The notes beneath the pieces are model-generated. The model did no database searches. It was not told the DNA's origin and saw only the letters and a program-made list of their open reading frames with translations. The position numbers were made by a program, and so were the translations under genes. This document shows positions 43,001 through 51,106 of a stretch of 64,000 nucleotides of DNA, in pieces. The first letter of the stretch is position 1; the number at the start of each line of letters is the position of its first letter. The stretch covers positions 186,001-250,000 of the forward strand of contig NZ_BCRD01000004.1 in NCBI RefSeq assembly GCF_001552415.1. The letters run 5' to 3'. This DNA is from Corynebacterium xerosis NBRC 16721 = ATCC 373 (lineage in GTDB: Bacteria; Actinomycetota; Actinomycetes; Mycobacteriales; Mycobacteriaceae).

Positions 43001-44665
43001 ATGGCGACTACCCCGCAGGGGCAGGGCACGCGAAGCACGGCCGGCGCGAAGGCGATGCGCCCCGTGCGCGCGGCGTGGCGGTGGCTGACCAGCATGCGCA
43101 CCGCGCTGATCCTGCTGTTCCTGCTGGCGTTCGCGGCGATCCCGGGCGCGCTGCTGCCGCAGCGGTCGCTGTCGGAGTCGAAGGTCGACGAGTATCTGGC
43201 CAACAACGGCACGATGGCGGAGATCTTCGACAAGCTCCAGCTTTTCGACGTCTTCTCGTCGGTGTGGTTCACCGCCATCTACGTGCTGCTGTTCGCGTCG
43301 CTGGTGGGCTGCATCATCCCGCGCACCATCGAGCACTGGAAGGCGATGCGCACGCCGCCGGCGCGCGCGCCGAAGAATCTGGGCCGCCTGCCCATGAACG
43401 ACGACGGCGTCGTCGACAAGCCCCTGGACGAGGTCAAGGCGGACGTGTCCTCCCGCCTCAAGCGGTGGCACCTGACGGAGACGCCGGCGGCGGAGGACCG
43501 TGCGGGCGCCCTGTCGTTCTCCGCCGAGCGCGGGTTCTTCCGCGAGTTCGGCAACCTGGTGTTCCACCTGGGCCTGGTCGCGCTGCTGATCACCATCGCC
43601 GCGGGCAAGCTGCTGTACTACGAGGGCCAGATCATCCTGATCACGGACACCGGCACCGAGATCCAGGACGAGGCCGTGCAGGGCGCGGTGAACACCCCGT
43701 TCTGCAACACCGCGCCCGCCAACTTCGACTCGCTGCGCCCGGGCCTGCTTTTCGACGGCACCGGCCTGAACCCGTTCTGCGTGCAGGTCGAGGACTTCGT
43801 GGCCGACTACCTGCCCAACGGCCAGGCGGAGATGTTCACGTCGAACATCCGCTGGGCAGACGAGGACACCATGCGCGAGCCGACGGAGGAGTGGAACGAG
43901 CAGACGCTGCGCGTCAACCACCCGTTGCGCGTCGCCGGTGATCGCGTGTACCTGCAGGGCCACGGTTTCGCCCCGGCCATGCGGGTGACGTGGCCCAATG
44001 GCGAGTCGCGGACGTCGATCGTGCAGTTCCGCCCGGATGACCCGACGTTCTTCCTGTCTTCCGGGGCGATGCGTTTCGACCCGCCGGCCGGCATGTACCC
44101 GGACCTGTACGAGCGCCGCCAGAACCAGATCGCCATCGAGGGCCTGTTCGCCCCGACCGCCGAGTTCACCGGCGAGTCCGGCGCGCTGCTGACGTCGGTG
44201 TACCCGGCCATGAACGACCCGGCCGTGGCCGTGGACGTCTACCGCGGCGACGCGGGCCTGGACACCGGCCGCAGCCAGCAGCTGTTCTCGCTGGACCGCG
44301 ACCTGATGCATTCCGGCCAGCTGGAGAAGATCGACCGCGTCAACCTCAAGGAGGGCGAGGACGTCACCCTCGACGACGGCACGAAGATCGAGTTCCTCGG
44401 CGCCAAGGAGTTCGTCAACCTGCAGGTGTCGCACGATCCGACGCAGGTGTGGGTGCTGTGGTCGTCGATCGCGATGCTCGCCGGCCTGGTCGTGTCGCTG
44501 GCCGTGAAGCGCCGCCGCCTGTGGGTGCGCCTGCACCCGGTGTCGGACACGGCCACCCGCGTGGAGTTCGGTGGCCTGGCCCGCACGGACCGCGCCGGGT
44601 GGGGCGACGAGTTCGACGCCTTCGTGCGCGGGGTCCTCGGCCGGCCGGAGCCGGAGGACGACTGA
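43001..44665 (+). CDS. resB: cytochrome c biogenesis protein ResB
   Basis: 554 residues. Membrane helices at about 30-50, 80-100, 185-205 and near 485-505, with a long external domain (residues ~205-480) between them, the System II (Ccs1/ResB) layout. It delivers apocytochrome c and, with CcsB, ligates heme. AAGGAG lies 12 nt before ATG 43001; the ATG at 42989 directly abuts the ribosome-binding site and is less likely. Confidence 0.93.
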   Translation: MATTPQGQGTRSTAGAKAMRPVRAAWRWLTSMRTALILLFLLAFAAIPGALLPQRSLSESKVDEYLANNGTMAEIFDKLQLFDVFSSVWFTAIYVLLFASLVGCIIPRTIEHWKAMRTPPARAPKNLGRLPMNDDGVVDKPLDEVKADVSSRLKRWHLTETPAAEDRAGALSFSAERGFFREFGNLVFHLGLVALLITIAAGKLLYYEGQIILITDTGTEIQDEAVQGAVNTPFCNTAPANFDSLRPGLLFDGTGLNPFCVQVEDFVADYLPNGQAEMFTSNIRWADEDTMREPTEEWNEQTLRVNHPLRVAGDRVYLQGHGFAPAMRVTWPNGESRTSIVQFRPDDPTFFLSSGAMRFDPPAGMYPDLYERRQNQIAIEGLFAPTAEFTGESGALLTSVYPAMNDPAVAVDVYRGDAGLDTGRSQQLFSLDRDLMHSGQLEKIDRVNLKEGEDVTLDDGTKIEFLGAKEFVNLQVSHDPTQVWVLWSSIAMLAGLVVSLAVKRRRLWVRLHPVSDTATRVEFGGLARTDRAGWGDEFDAFVRGVLGRPEPEDD

Positions 44666-44702
44666 TCCGGCTGCCTGGCTGATCCGGCCGTCATCGGCCT
44701 GA

Positions 44703-44743
44703 AACGGCGGGTTTGACGACGTGGCGTCGTCAAGCCCGCCGTT
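44703..44743 (+). terminator. hairpin between resB and ccsB
   Basis: An 18-bp stem with a single G-T wobble (44703-44720 with 44726-44743), 5-nt loop, no long T run. Probably terminates or attenuates the resA-ccdA-resB unit. The rest of the gap (to 44857) has a possible TACGGT box near 44807. Confidence 0.7.
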
Positions 44744-44857
44744 CGCCATCGCGGGACCGGCCTGCGACGATGCCCCCGGGGGTTGGGGTTTCGGGCGGTG
44801 CGCGACTACGGTCATACCCGATCGCACGAACCCCCGAACATGCTTGGAGCGGCCCCG

Positions 44858-45928
44858 ATGCCCGTCAACCAGACACTGGCGCAGTACTCCGATTGGTCCT
44901 ATTTCTCGGCCTTCGCGCTGTACGCGCTGGCGCTGCTGCTGTCCATCGCCTACTACGTGCGCCGCCTGTCGGCGTTGGAGGCCCGGGCGGAGGCCCGCGC
45001 CGGGATGGTGGGCGAGAAGGTGCTCGTCGGCTCGGGCGCCTCCGCCGACTCCGCGGACTCCGTTACTGATGCGGGCCGGGGCGGGGACCCGGTCACGGGC
45101 ACGGGGTCCATCCCGGACACCTACGACGCCAACGAGCACGACCCGGAGGCCGTCGCCGCGAAGTTCCGCAAGGCCGCGTCCATCGGCGCGATGGCCGAGA
45201 TGGTCGTCTACATCGGCGTTGCCGTGCACCTGGCGTCGGTGGTCCTGCGCGGCCTGTCCGCCGAGCGTTTCCCGTGGGGCAATCTGTACGAGTACATCTC
45301 GGTGTTCAGCCTGTTCGCCATGGTCATAGCGGCCGTGGTCCTGCGCCGCAACGAGATGCGCATCTTCTGGCCCTGGCTGCTGACCCCGGTCGCGGCGCTG
45401 ATGTTCTACGGCGGCACCTCGCTCTACGCCGAGTCCGCGCCGGTCGTGCCCGCGCTGCAGTCCTTCTGGTTCCCCATCCACGTGTCCACCGTCTCCATCG
45501 GCGGCGGCATCTTCCTGGTCTCCGGCATCGCCTCGCTGCTGTACCTGCTGCGCATCAAGCAGCCGAAGGGGCGGGAGAAGGGTTTCTTCGGCAAGCTGGC
45601 CATGCCGCTGCCGGCCGCGAAGACCCTCGACGCCATCGCGTACCGCACCGCCATCTGGGCGTTCCCGCTGTTCGGCCTGGGCGTCGTGTTCGGCGCCATC
45701 TGGGCCGAGGTCGCCTGGGGCCGTTTCTGGGGCTGGGACCCGAAGGAGACCGTGTCCTTCGTGACGTGGATCGTCTATGCCGGTTACCTCCACGCCCGCG
45801 CGACGTCGGGTTGGCGCAACGCCGCGGCCGCGTGGATCAACATCCTCGGCTTTGCGACGATGGTGTTCAACCTCTTCTTCATCAACATGGTCGTCTCCGG
45901 CCTGCACTCCTACGCCGGCCTGAACTGA
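44858..45928 (+). CDS. ccsB: cytochrome c biogenesis heme-handling protein
   Basis: CcsB/ResC (356 residues) exports heme and ligates it to apocytochrome c together with ResB. The tryptophan-rich WWD-like motif WGRFWGWDPKETVS is clear. Conserved His sit in LHLASVVLRG-like helix ends, FPIHVSTVSIGGGIF and AGYLHARATSGW. About eight membrane helices, with a polar insert between helices 1 and 2 (residues ~40-110). TTGGAGCGG precedes the ATG. Next gene starts at the stop (TGATG). Confidence 0.94.
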   Translation: MPVNQTLAQYSDWSYFSAFALYALALLLSIAYYVRRLSALEARAEARAGMVGEKVLVGSGASADSADSVTDAGRGGDPVTGTGSIPDTYDANEHDPEAVAAKFRKAASIGAMAEMVVYIGVAVHLASVVLRGLSAERFPWGNLYEYISVFSLFAMVIAAVVLRRNEMRIFWPWLLTPVAALMFYGGTSLYAESAPVVPALQSFWFPIHVSTVSIGGGIFLVSGIASLLYLLRIKQPKGREKGFFGKLAMPLPAAKTLDAIAYRTAIWAFPLFGLGVVFGAIWAEVAWGRFWGWDPKETVSFVTWIVYAGYLHARATSGWRNAAAAWINILGFATMVFNLFFINMVVSGLHSYAGLN

Positions 45929-46308
45929 TGCGCGCGAACAACAAGGGCTCCCTGACGCTGGGCGCGTTCCTGTTCCTGATCGGCCTGTTCTTCACCGTGT
46001 TCGCCCCCGGCGGGCTCGGCGAGGTGACCATGGTCGCCGGCGTGGCCATGATCCTCGCGGCGTTCGCGCCGATCGACGTGATCCGGCGCTTCGGCACCAA
46101 GCGCGCCCTGTACGCGGCCCTGGGCCTGGTGGCCCTGGGCTCGGTGCTGACCATCGCCGACTGGTCCGACAACTCCCCGGCCTGGGTGGAGGTCGCCGGC
46201 GGCGCCCTGTTCCTCGCCGGCGTGCTGATCATGACCATCTACGCCACCGCTCCGAAGGATCCCACCGGGGCGTCCGCGCCCCAGCCCGATCGGATGGGGC
46301 GGCCCTAG
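45928..46308 (+). CDS. small four-helix membrane protein
   Basis: 126 residues, four hydrophobic segments (about 9-28, 33-52, 63-80, 88-108), polar Pro-rich tail. Coupled to ccsB by TGATG, so probably part of the cytochrome c maturation unit. No family recognised. Confidence 0.75.
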   Translation: MRANNKGSLTLGAFLFLIGLFFTVFAPGGLGEVTMVAGVAMILAAFAPIDVIRRFGTKRALYAALGLVALGSVLTIADWSDNSPAWVEVAGGALFLAGVLIMTIYATAPKDPTGASAPQPDRMGRP

Positions 46309-46335
46309 GGTCCACGATCCACCCCTGCCGTCTCC

Positions 46336-46371
46336 ACCGCCGCCGACGCATCGCCGTCGGCGGCGGTTTTT
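46336..46371 (+). terminator. terminator of the cytochrome c maturation genes
   Basis: A 13-bp perfect stem (46336-46348 with 46355-46367), loop 6, then TTTTT. Confidence 0.9.
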
Positions 46372-46400
46372 CTTCTCTCGGGGTGATCCGGGCTGCGGGG

Positions 46401-46406
46401 TACGGT
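46401..46406 (+). promoter_or_regulatory. -10 box of rmlB
   Basis: TACGGT, 6 nt before ATG 46413; leaderless arrangement. Confidence 0.5.
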
Positions 46407-46412
46407 GGTCGC

Positions 46413-47435
46413 ATGCGCATCCTCGTCACCGGCGGCGCCGGTTTCATCGGCTCGAACTTCGTGCTGCGGACCCTGGCCACCCGGCCGGACGTCGACGTCA
46501 CGGTGCTGGATTCCTTCACCTACGCGGCGAACTCGGACAGCCTCCGCGAGGTTCCGGGGAACCCGGATTCGCCCTACGTCTGCGACGTCGTCGCCGGGGA
46601 TGTCCGGGACGCCGAACTGGTCGACGGCCTCGTCGCAAAGCATGATGCCGTCGTGCATTTCGCGGCCGAGTCGCACAACGACAATTCGCTGCGCGACGCC
46701 GACCCGTTCGTCGGCTCCAACGTCGTGGGCACCGTCACGCTGCTCAAGGCATGCGCGAAGCACGACGTTCGGCTGCACCACATCTCCACCGACGAGGTCT
46801 TCGGGGACCTCGCGCTCGATGACCCGGCGCGCTTCACCCCGCAGACGCCGTACAACCCGTCGAGCCCGTATTCGGCGTCGAAGGCGGCGGCCGACCATTT
46901 CGTGCGCGCGTGGGTGCGCAGCTTCGGGCTGGCGGCGACCATCAGCAACTGCTCGAACAACTACGGGCCGCGGCAGCACCCGGAGAAGTTCATCCCCCGC
47001 CAGATCTGCGGGCTGCTGCGCGGCCGCGAGCCGCGGCTGTACGGCACCGGCGACAACGTGCGCGATTGGATCCACGTCGACGACCACAACGACGCCGTGT
47101 GGGCCATCCTCGACCGCGGCGCCATCGGTGCCACGTACCTCATCGGCGCCGACGGCGAGCGCGCCAACATCGACGTCGTCGGCGACCTGCTGGAGGTCTT
47201 CGGCCGCGGCCGCGACGAGTTCGTCCACGTCACCGACCGTCCCGGCCACGACCGCCGCTACGCCATCGATCCGTCGTCGATGGAGGGTCTCGGCTGGGAG
47301 CCCGCCTACCGCGACTTCCACGCCGGACTGGCCGCCACCGTCGACTGGTACCGGGCCAACCCGGGGTGGTGGGCCGCGGCGTACGACGCCGCCGAGGCCG
47401 GGTACGCGCGCGTCGAAAAGCCGATCGCGCCCTGA
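46413..47435 (+). CDS. rmlB: dTDP-glucose 4,6-dehydratase
   Basis: RmlB (340 residues) makes dTDP-4-keto-6-deoxyglucose with bound NAD, second step to dTDP-L-rhamnose. Rossmann motif ILVTGGAGFIGSN; catalytic HISTDEVFG and YSASKAAAD (YxxxK); NNYGPRQHPEK typical. Starts a rmlB-rmlC-rmlA series; rhamnose is needed for the arabinogalactan linker of corynebacterial cell walls. Confidence 0.95.
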   Translation: MRILVTGGAGFIGSNFVLRTLATRPDVDVTVLDSFTYAANSDSLREVPGNPDSPYVCDVVAGDVRDAELVDGLVAKHDAVVHFAAESHNDNSLRDADPFVGSNVVGTVTLLKACAKHDVRLHHISTDEVFGDLALDDPARFTPQTPYNPSSPYSASKAAADHFVRAWVRSFGLAATISNCSNNYGPRQHPEKFIPRQICGLLRGREPRLYGTGDNVRDWIHVDDHNDAVWAILDRGAIGATYLIGADGERANIDVVGDLLEVFGRGRDEFVHVTDRPGHDRRYAIDPSSMEGLGWEPAYRDFHAGLAATVDWYRANPGWWAAAYDAAEAGYARVEKPIAP

Positions 47436-47450
47436 CGCCCGCCCGGGCCC

Positions 47451-47456
47451 TAGACT
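47451..47456 (+). promoter_or_regulatory. -10 box of rmlC
   Basis: TAGACT is 7 nt before ATG 47464; rmlC may have its own leaderless transcript although rmlB ends only 28 bp upstream. Confidence 0.5.
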
Positions 47457-47463
47457 CGGACCC

Positions 47464-48159
47464 ATGACGCAGGGCACCGACAAAGCCACCTTCCAGCCGA
47501 CCGCCATCCCGGGCGTGCACGTTTTCGAGCCGATCATCCACGGCGACGCGCGCGGTTCGTTCCACGAGTGGTTCAAGGCCGACGCGTTCATCGACGCCAC
47601 CGGCTACCCGTTCATCCCCGAGCAGGCGAACATGAGCGTGTCCGCCGCCGGCGTCGTCCGCGGCCTGCACTTCGCCGACGTGCCGCCGGGGCAGGCGAAG
47701 CTGATCACGTGCCCGGCCGGCCGCGTGCTGGACGTCATCGTCGACGTGCGCCGCGGGTCGCCGACGTTCGGCGAGGTGCTCACCGTGGAGCTGGAGGCCG
47801 GGTCGCGGCGGGTGGTGCACGTGCCGGTGGGCGTCGCGCACGGTTTCATTTCGCTTGCCGACGACTCCGTCCTGACGTACCTCACCTCCACCGGCTACGA
47901 CCCCGAGATCGAACGGGCGGTGTCGATCCTGGACCCGGAGCTGGGCATCGACGTGGAGGGGATTCTCGCCGGTGCCCGCGAAGGCGGGGAGGTGGGCGTC
48001 GTCAAGCCGATCCTGTCGGACAAGGACGCCGCGGCCCCCACCATCGCCGAATTCGAATCCGCCGGCGGTTCCCTGCCGGACTGGGACGACTGCCGCGCGA
48101 TGGAAAACGAGCTGCGCGACGAGTGGGCGATGGCCAACGAGGACGTCGGGGAGGCGTGA
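47464..48159 (+). CDS. rmlC: dTDP-4-dehydrorhamnose 3,5-epimerase
   Basis: RmlC (231 residues), cupin fold, epimerises C3 and C5. Motifs: [29 protein letters not shown] (catalytic His), [12 protein letters not shown] and GVAHGFISL; the Tyr of SILDPELGI region follows. Longer than the usual ~185-200 residues, by a C-terminal extension rich in Asp/Glu ([20 protein letters not shown]). In C. glutamicum RmlC is fused to RmlD; here no reductase domain follows. Confidence 0.92.
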   Translation: MTQGTDKATFQPTAIPGVHVFEPIIHGDARGSFHEWFKADAFIDATGYPFIPEQANMSVSAAGVVRGLHFADVPPGQAKLITCPAGRVLDVIVDVRRGSPTFGEVLTVELEAGSRRVVHVPVGVAHGFISLADDSVLTYLTSTGYDPEIERAVSILDPELGIDVEGILAGAREGGEVGVVKPILSDKDAAAPTIAEFESAGGSLPDWDDCRAMENELRDEWAMANEDVGEA

Positions 48160-48166
48160 GTCCGCG

Positions 48167-49042
48167 ATGAAGGGCATCATTCTGGCCGGCGGCACGGGGT
48201 CGCGGCTGTGGCCGATCACGAAGGCCGTGAGCAAGCAGCTCGTGCCGGTGTACGACAAGCCGATGATCTACTACCCGCTGTGCACGTTGATGCTGGCGGG
48301 GATCAGGGACATTCTGATCATCACCACGCCCGAGGATGCGCCGCAGTTCACGCGGCTGCTCGGCGACGGCTCCGACTTCGGCGTCAACCTGACCTACGCG
48401 GAGCAGGACGAGCCGCGCGGCCTGGCGGAGGCGTTCATCATCGGCGCCGACCACATCGGCGATGAGCCGGTGGCGCTCGTGCTCGGCGACAACATCTTCT
48501 ACGGCGCCGGTCTGGGCACCCAGCTGCGGCGGTTCCGCGAGCCCGGGGGAGGGGCGATCTTCGCGTACTGGGTCGCCGACCCGACGGCGTATGGCGTGGT
48601 TGATTTCGACGAGTCGGGGATGGCCACCGGCCTGCAGGAAAAGCCGGCCGATCCGCGGTCGAATTTCGCGGTGCCGGGCCTGTATTTCTACGACGCCGAC
48701 GTGGTGGACATCGCGCGGGGGCTCGAGCCGTCGGCGCGCGGGGAGCTGGAGATCACCGACATCAACCGCGCGTACCTGGAGCAGGGGCGCCTGAAGGTGG
48801 AGATCCTGCCGCGCGGCACGGCGTGGCTGGACACCGGCACCGTCGACATGCTCATGGCCGCAGGCGATTTCGTGCGGACCATCGAGCAGCGCCAGGGCCT
48901 GAAGATCGGTTGCCCCGAGGAAGTCGCCTGGCGCATGGGCTGGCTTTCCGACGACGACCTCGAGCAGCGCGGCCGTGACCTGGCGAAGTCCGGCTACGGC
49001 GCCTACCTGCTGCAGCTGCTCGAGCGCGGCAAGAACGTGTAG
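48167..49042 (+). CDS. rmlA: glucose-1-phosphate thymidylyltransferase
   Basis: RmlA (291 residues) forms dTDP-glucose from dTTP and glucose-1-phosphate, first step of the pathway. Nucleotide-binding [18 protein letters not shown], catalytic Lys/Arg in [22 protein letters not shown] and [11 protein letters not shown] are typical. GGGGAGG precedes the ATG. The fourth enzyme, RmlD, is not in the window. Confidence 0.95.
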   Translation: MKGIILAGGTGSRLWPITKAVSKQLVPVYDKPMIYYPLCTLMLAGIRDILIITTPEDAPQFTRLLGDGSDFGVNLTYAEQDEPRGLAEAFIIGADHIGDEPVALVLGDNIFYGAGLGTQLRRFREPGGGAIFAYWVADPTAYGVVDFDESGMATGLQEKPADPRSNFAVPGLYFYDADVVDIARGLEPSARGELEITDINRAYLEQGRLKVEILPRGTAWLDTGTVDMLMAAGDFVRTIEQRQGLKIGCPEEVAWRMGWLSDDDLEQRGRDLAKSGYGAYLLQLLERGKNV

Positions 49043-49155
49043 GTCGCGGCGCGGCGCCCGCGGTCGGCGATAGCCGGCTTCGGTTGACGGCAGCTGACCG
49101 CAGCCGCGCGCAACAGAGCGCAACTCCAGCAACGCGGGCCCCAAAAGCCAGAAAG

Positions 49156-49228
49156 TCGCCCAAAGCGGGACACTGTGGCCGCGTAAAAGTCCAGGTCGCG
49201 GTCTCTGCGGGTGTCTCGTTCTGGGCGA
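49156..49228. repeat. imperfect long inverted repeat after rmlA
   Basis: Arm TCGCCCAAAGCGGGACAC (49156-49173) pairs with 49211-49228 at 15 of 18 positions, the three mismatches being wobble-compatible on one strand. CCGC (49179-49182) with GCGG (49207-49210) extends it. It occupies the 221-bp gap between convergent genes; no other feature seen there. Could act as a terminator or be a relic palindromic element. Confidence 0.55.
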
Positions 49229-49263
49229 TTGTCGGAAATTTGAGGCAGGTGTGACTCCGCGAA

Positions 49264-49716
49264 CTAAGCGTCGTCGGAGTTCGGCGGGGTGTCCCCGGGC
49301 TCGGGGCCCTCGGGGCCCTCGGGACCCTTGACGTTGCCGGTGCCGTCGGCGCCGCGCGCATTTCGGCGCTGCTCCTCCGCACGCCGGCGATCACGCTCGG
49401 CCTCGGCGGCACGCTCGCGGGCGCGCTGCTCGTCGAAGCGCTGCTTTTCCAGGCGCCAGAGGAAGTCCTCGTCATCGTCGGGGCCCTTGATGCGCGGCTG
49501 CCCGAGGTTCGCTCGGTCGCCGCGGCCACCGCGACCGATGCCGCCGAGCCCACCGGGACGTCCACCACCCAGGGCACCGCCTCGCCCGCCCCCGAGCGCT
49601 CCGGGACCGGCCATGCCGCTGCGGCCCGTGCCCTTGCCCCAGGTCCCGGGGCCGAACGCGCGCCACACCAGCACGATCACGACGATGATCAGGATCAGAA
49701 TCAGCAAACGACCCAC
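49264..49716 (-). CDS. small membrane-anchored protein, Gly-rich then charged helix
   Basis: 150 residues. N-terminal hydrophobic helix (LLILILIIVVIVLVW, about 4-18), then a Gly-rich linker (GALGGGRGGALGGGRPGG), then a highly charged helix (WRLEKQRFDEQRARERAAEA) and a Pro/Glu tail (GPEGPEGPEPGD). AGGAGG lies 6 nt upstream of the GTG start. Conserved-looking neighbour of menA in corynebacteria; function unknown. Confidence 0.72.
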   Translation of the reverse strand: MGRLLILILIIVVIVLVWRAFGPGTWGKGTGRSGMAGPGALGGGRGGALGGGRPGGLGGIGRGGRGDRANLGQPRIKGPDDDEDFLWRLEKQRFDEQRARERAAEAERDRRRAEEQRRNARGADGTGNVKGPEGPEGPEPGDTPPNSDDA

Positions 49717-49746
49717 CTCGCACCTCCTACGTCAATCCAGGATACG

Positions 49747-49752
49747 TAGAGT
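49747..49752 (+). promoter_or_regulatory. -10 box of the DUF4229 gene
   Basis: TAGAGT exactly 7 nt before GTG 49760, so the alternative in-frame GTG at 49751 is rejected. Confidence 0.5.
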
Positions 49753-49759
49753 GTCACGT

Positions 49760-50119
49760 GTGAGTGACAATGCGAAGCAGAACCCCGGCACCGGCACCGG
49801 CACCGGCGCTCCCGACCAGGACGCGCACCGCGCGCAACGCAACCAGGCGTTCAAGGACGTCTTCTGGTACGGCCTTGCCCGGCTGATGCTGTTCCTCGTG
49901 GTGTTCGCGGTGCTCGTCGGAATCATCGTGCTGTTCGAGATCCAGGTCCCGCTGGCCATCCTCGCCGTTCTGGCGCTGATCGTGGCCATGCCGGCGTCGG
50001 TGTTCCTGTTCCCCAAGCTGCGCACCCGCGCCAACGAGGGCGTTGCGGTGTGGGACTCCAACCGCCGCGCGCACAAGGAATACGTGCGCCGGCAGCTCGC
50101 GGAGCGCGAGTCGATGTAG
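49760..50119 (+). CDS. DUF4229 family membrane protein
   Basis: 119 residues with two adjacent hydrophobic helices (about 35-57 and 60-82) and a charged C-tail (NRRAHKEYVRRQLAERES). Gene of this family sits beside menA in related genomes. Function unknown. Divergent from the preceding small membrane gene, convergent with menA. Confidence 0.75.
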   Translation: MSDNAKQNPGTGTGTGAPDQDAHRAQRNQAFKDVFWYGLARLMLFLVVFAVLVGIIVLFEIQVPLAILAVLALIVAMPASVFLFPKLRTRANEGVAVWDSNRRAHKEYVRRQLAERESM

Positions 50120-50200
50120 CGATCGCGCCGTGCGGTCGCCCACGGAGGCTGCGCGCGGTCGCGCACGGAGGGCGTGCGCGCCCGTCTAACCCAGCGCGGA

Positions 50201-51106
50201 CTAACCCAGCGCGAGCGCCAGGGCCGTGACCACGGCCCACAGCAGCATGGCCCGGCCGGCCATCCCCAGCACGGGGATGAGCGCCGGGCCCTTCGCGTTC
50301 CCGGTCACGGGCCGCGAGGCGACGAAAATCAGGGGCGCGGCCACCAGCCCCGCCAGCGCCCACGGGGTGGCGAAAGCCAGCGCCACGGACGCGACCAGGG
50401 GAGTGCAGGCCAGCGCGACCCACGCCTTGCGGGTGCCGGCGTCGCCGAGGCGCACGGCCAGCGTCACCTTGCCGGCCTCGGTGTCGGAGGGGATGTCGCG
50501 CAGGTTGTTGGCCAGGTTCACCGACGCGGAGATCGCGCCGACGGCCACCGCCGCGACGACGCCGGGCCAGCTGATCCGCCCGGACTGGGTGAACTCGGTG
50601 CCGAGCACCGCGACGAGCCCGAAGAACACGAACACCGCCACCTCACCGAGGCCCCGGTAGCCGTAGGGGTTCTTCCCGCCGGTGTAGAACCACGCGCCGG
50701 CGATGCACGCCGCGCCGACGAGCACCAGCCACCACGCGCTGAGCAACGCCAACGCCAGTCCCGCGACGGCCGCGACGCCGAAGCACGCGAATGCGGCGGC
50801 CTTGACGCGCTTCGGCGGCACCAGGCCGGACCCGGTCAGGCGCAGCGGCCCGGAGCGGTCGTCGTCGGTGCCGCGCACGCCGTCGGAGTAGTCGTTGGCG
50901 AAGTTCACGCCGACGATCAGCGCCCACGCCACCAGCAGCGCCAGGGCGGCGCGGCCCCAGGCGACGTCGGAGTGGTGGGCCGCCGCGCCGACGCCGGCGA
51001 CGACGGGCGCGAAGGCGTTGGCCCACGTGTGCGGGCGCGCCCCTTCCATCCAGTCCGCGAAGGTCGCGGGGCGGTCGGCGGGGCGGGGGGTGGTGCGGTC
51101 GGTCAT
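50201..51106 (-). CDS. menA: 1,4-dihydroxy-2-naphthoate polyprenyltransferase
   Basis: MenA (301 residues), UbiA superfamily, attaches the polyprenyl chain to DHNA in the membrane. First Asp-rich motif NFANDYSDGVRGTDDDRSG and second NLRDIPSDTEAGK bind Mg-diphosphate. About eight membrane helices. Its ATG overlaps the menE stop (ATGA), so menE-menA form a coupled pair. Confidence 0.95.
   Translation of the reverse strand: MTDRTTPRPADRPATFADWMEGARPHTWANAFAPVVAGVGAAAHHSDVAWGRAALALLVAWALIVGVNFANDYSDGVRGTDDDRSGPLRLTGSGLVPPKRVKAAAFACFGVAAVAGLALALLSAWWLVLVGAACIAGAWFYTGGKNPYGYRGLGEVAVFVFFGLVAVLGTEFTQSGRISWPGVVAAVAVGAISASVNLANNLRDIPSDTEAGKVTLAVRLGDAGTRKAWVALACTPLVASVALAFATPWALAGLVAAPLIFVASRPVTGNAKGPALIPVLGMAGRAMLLWAVVTALALALG

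Noticed and set aside
42959..45907. Long minus-strand open frame opposite resB and ccsB (about 980 codons)
   Set aside because: Shadow of high-GC third-position bias; the plus strand encodes clear cytochrome c maturation proteins.
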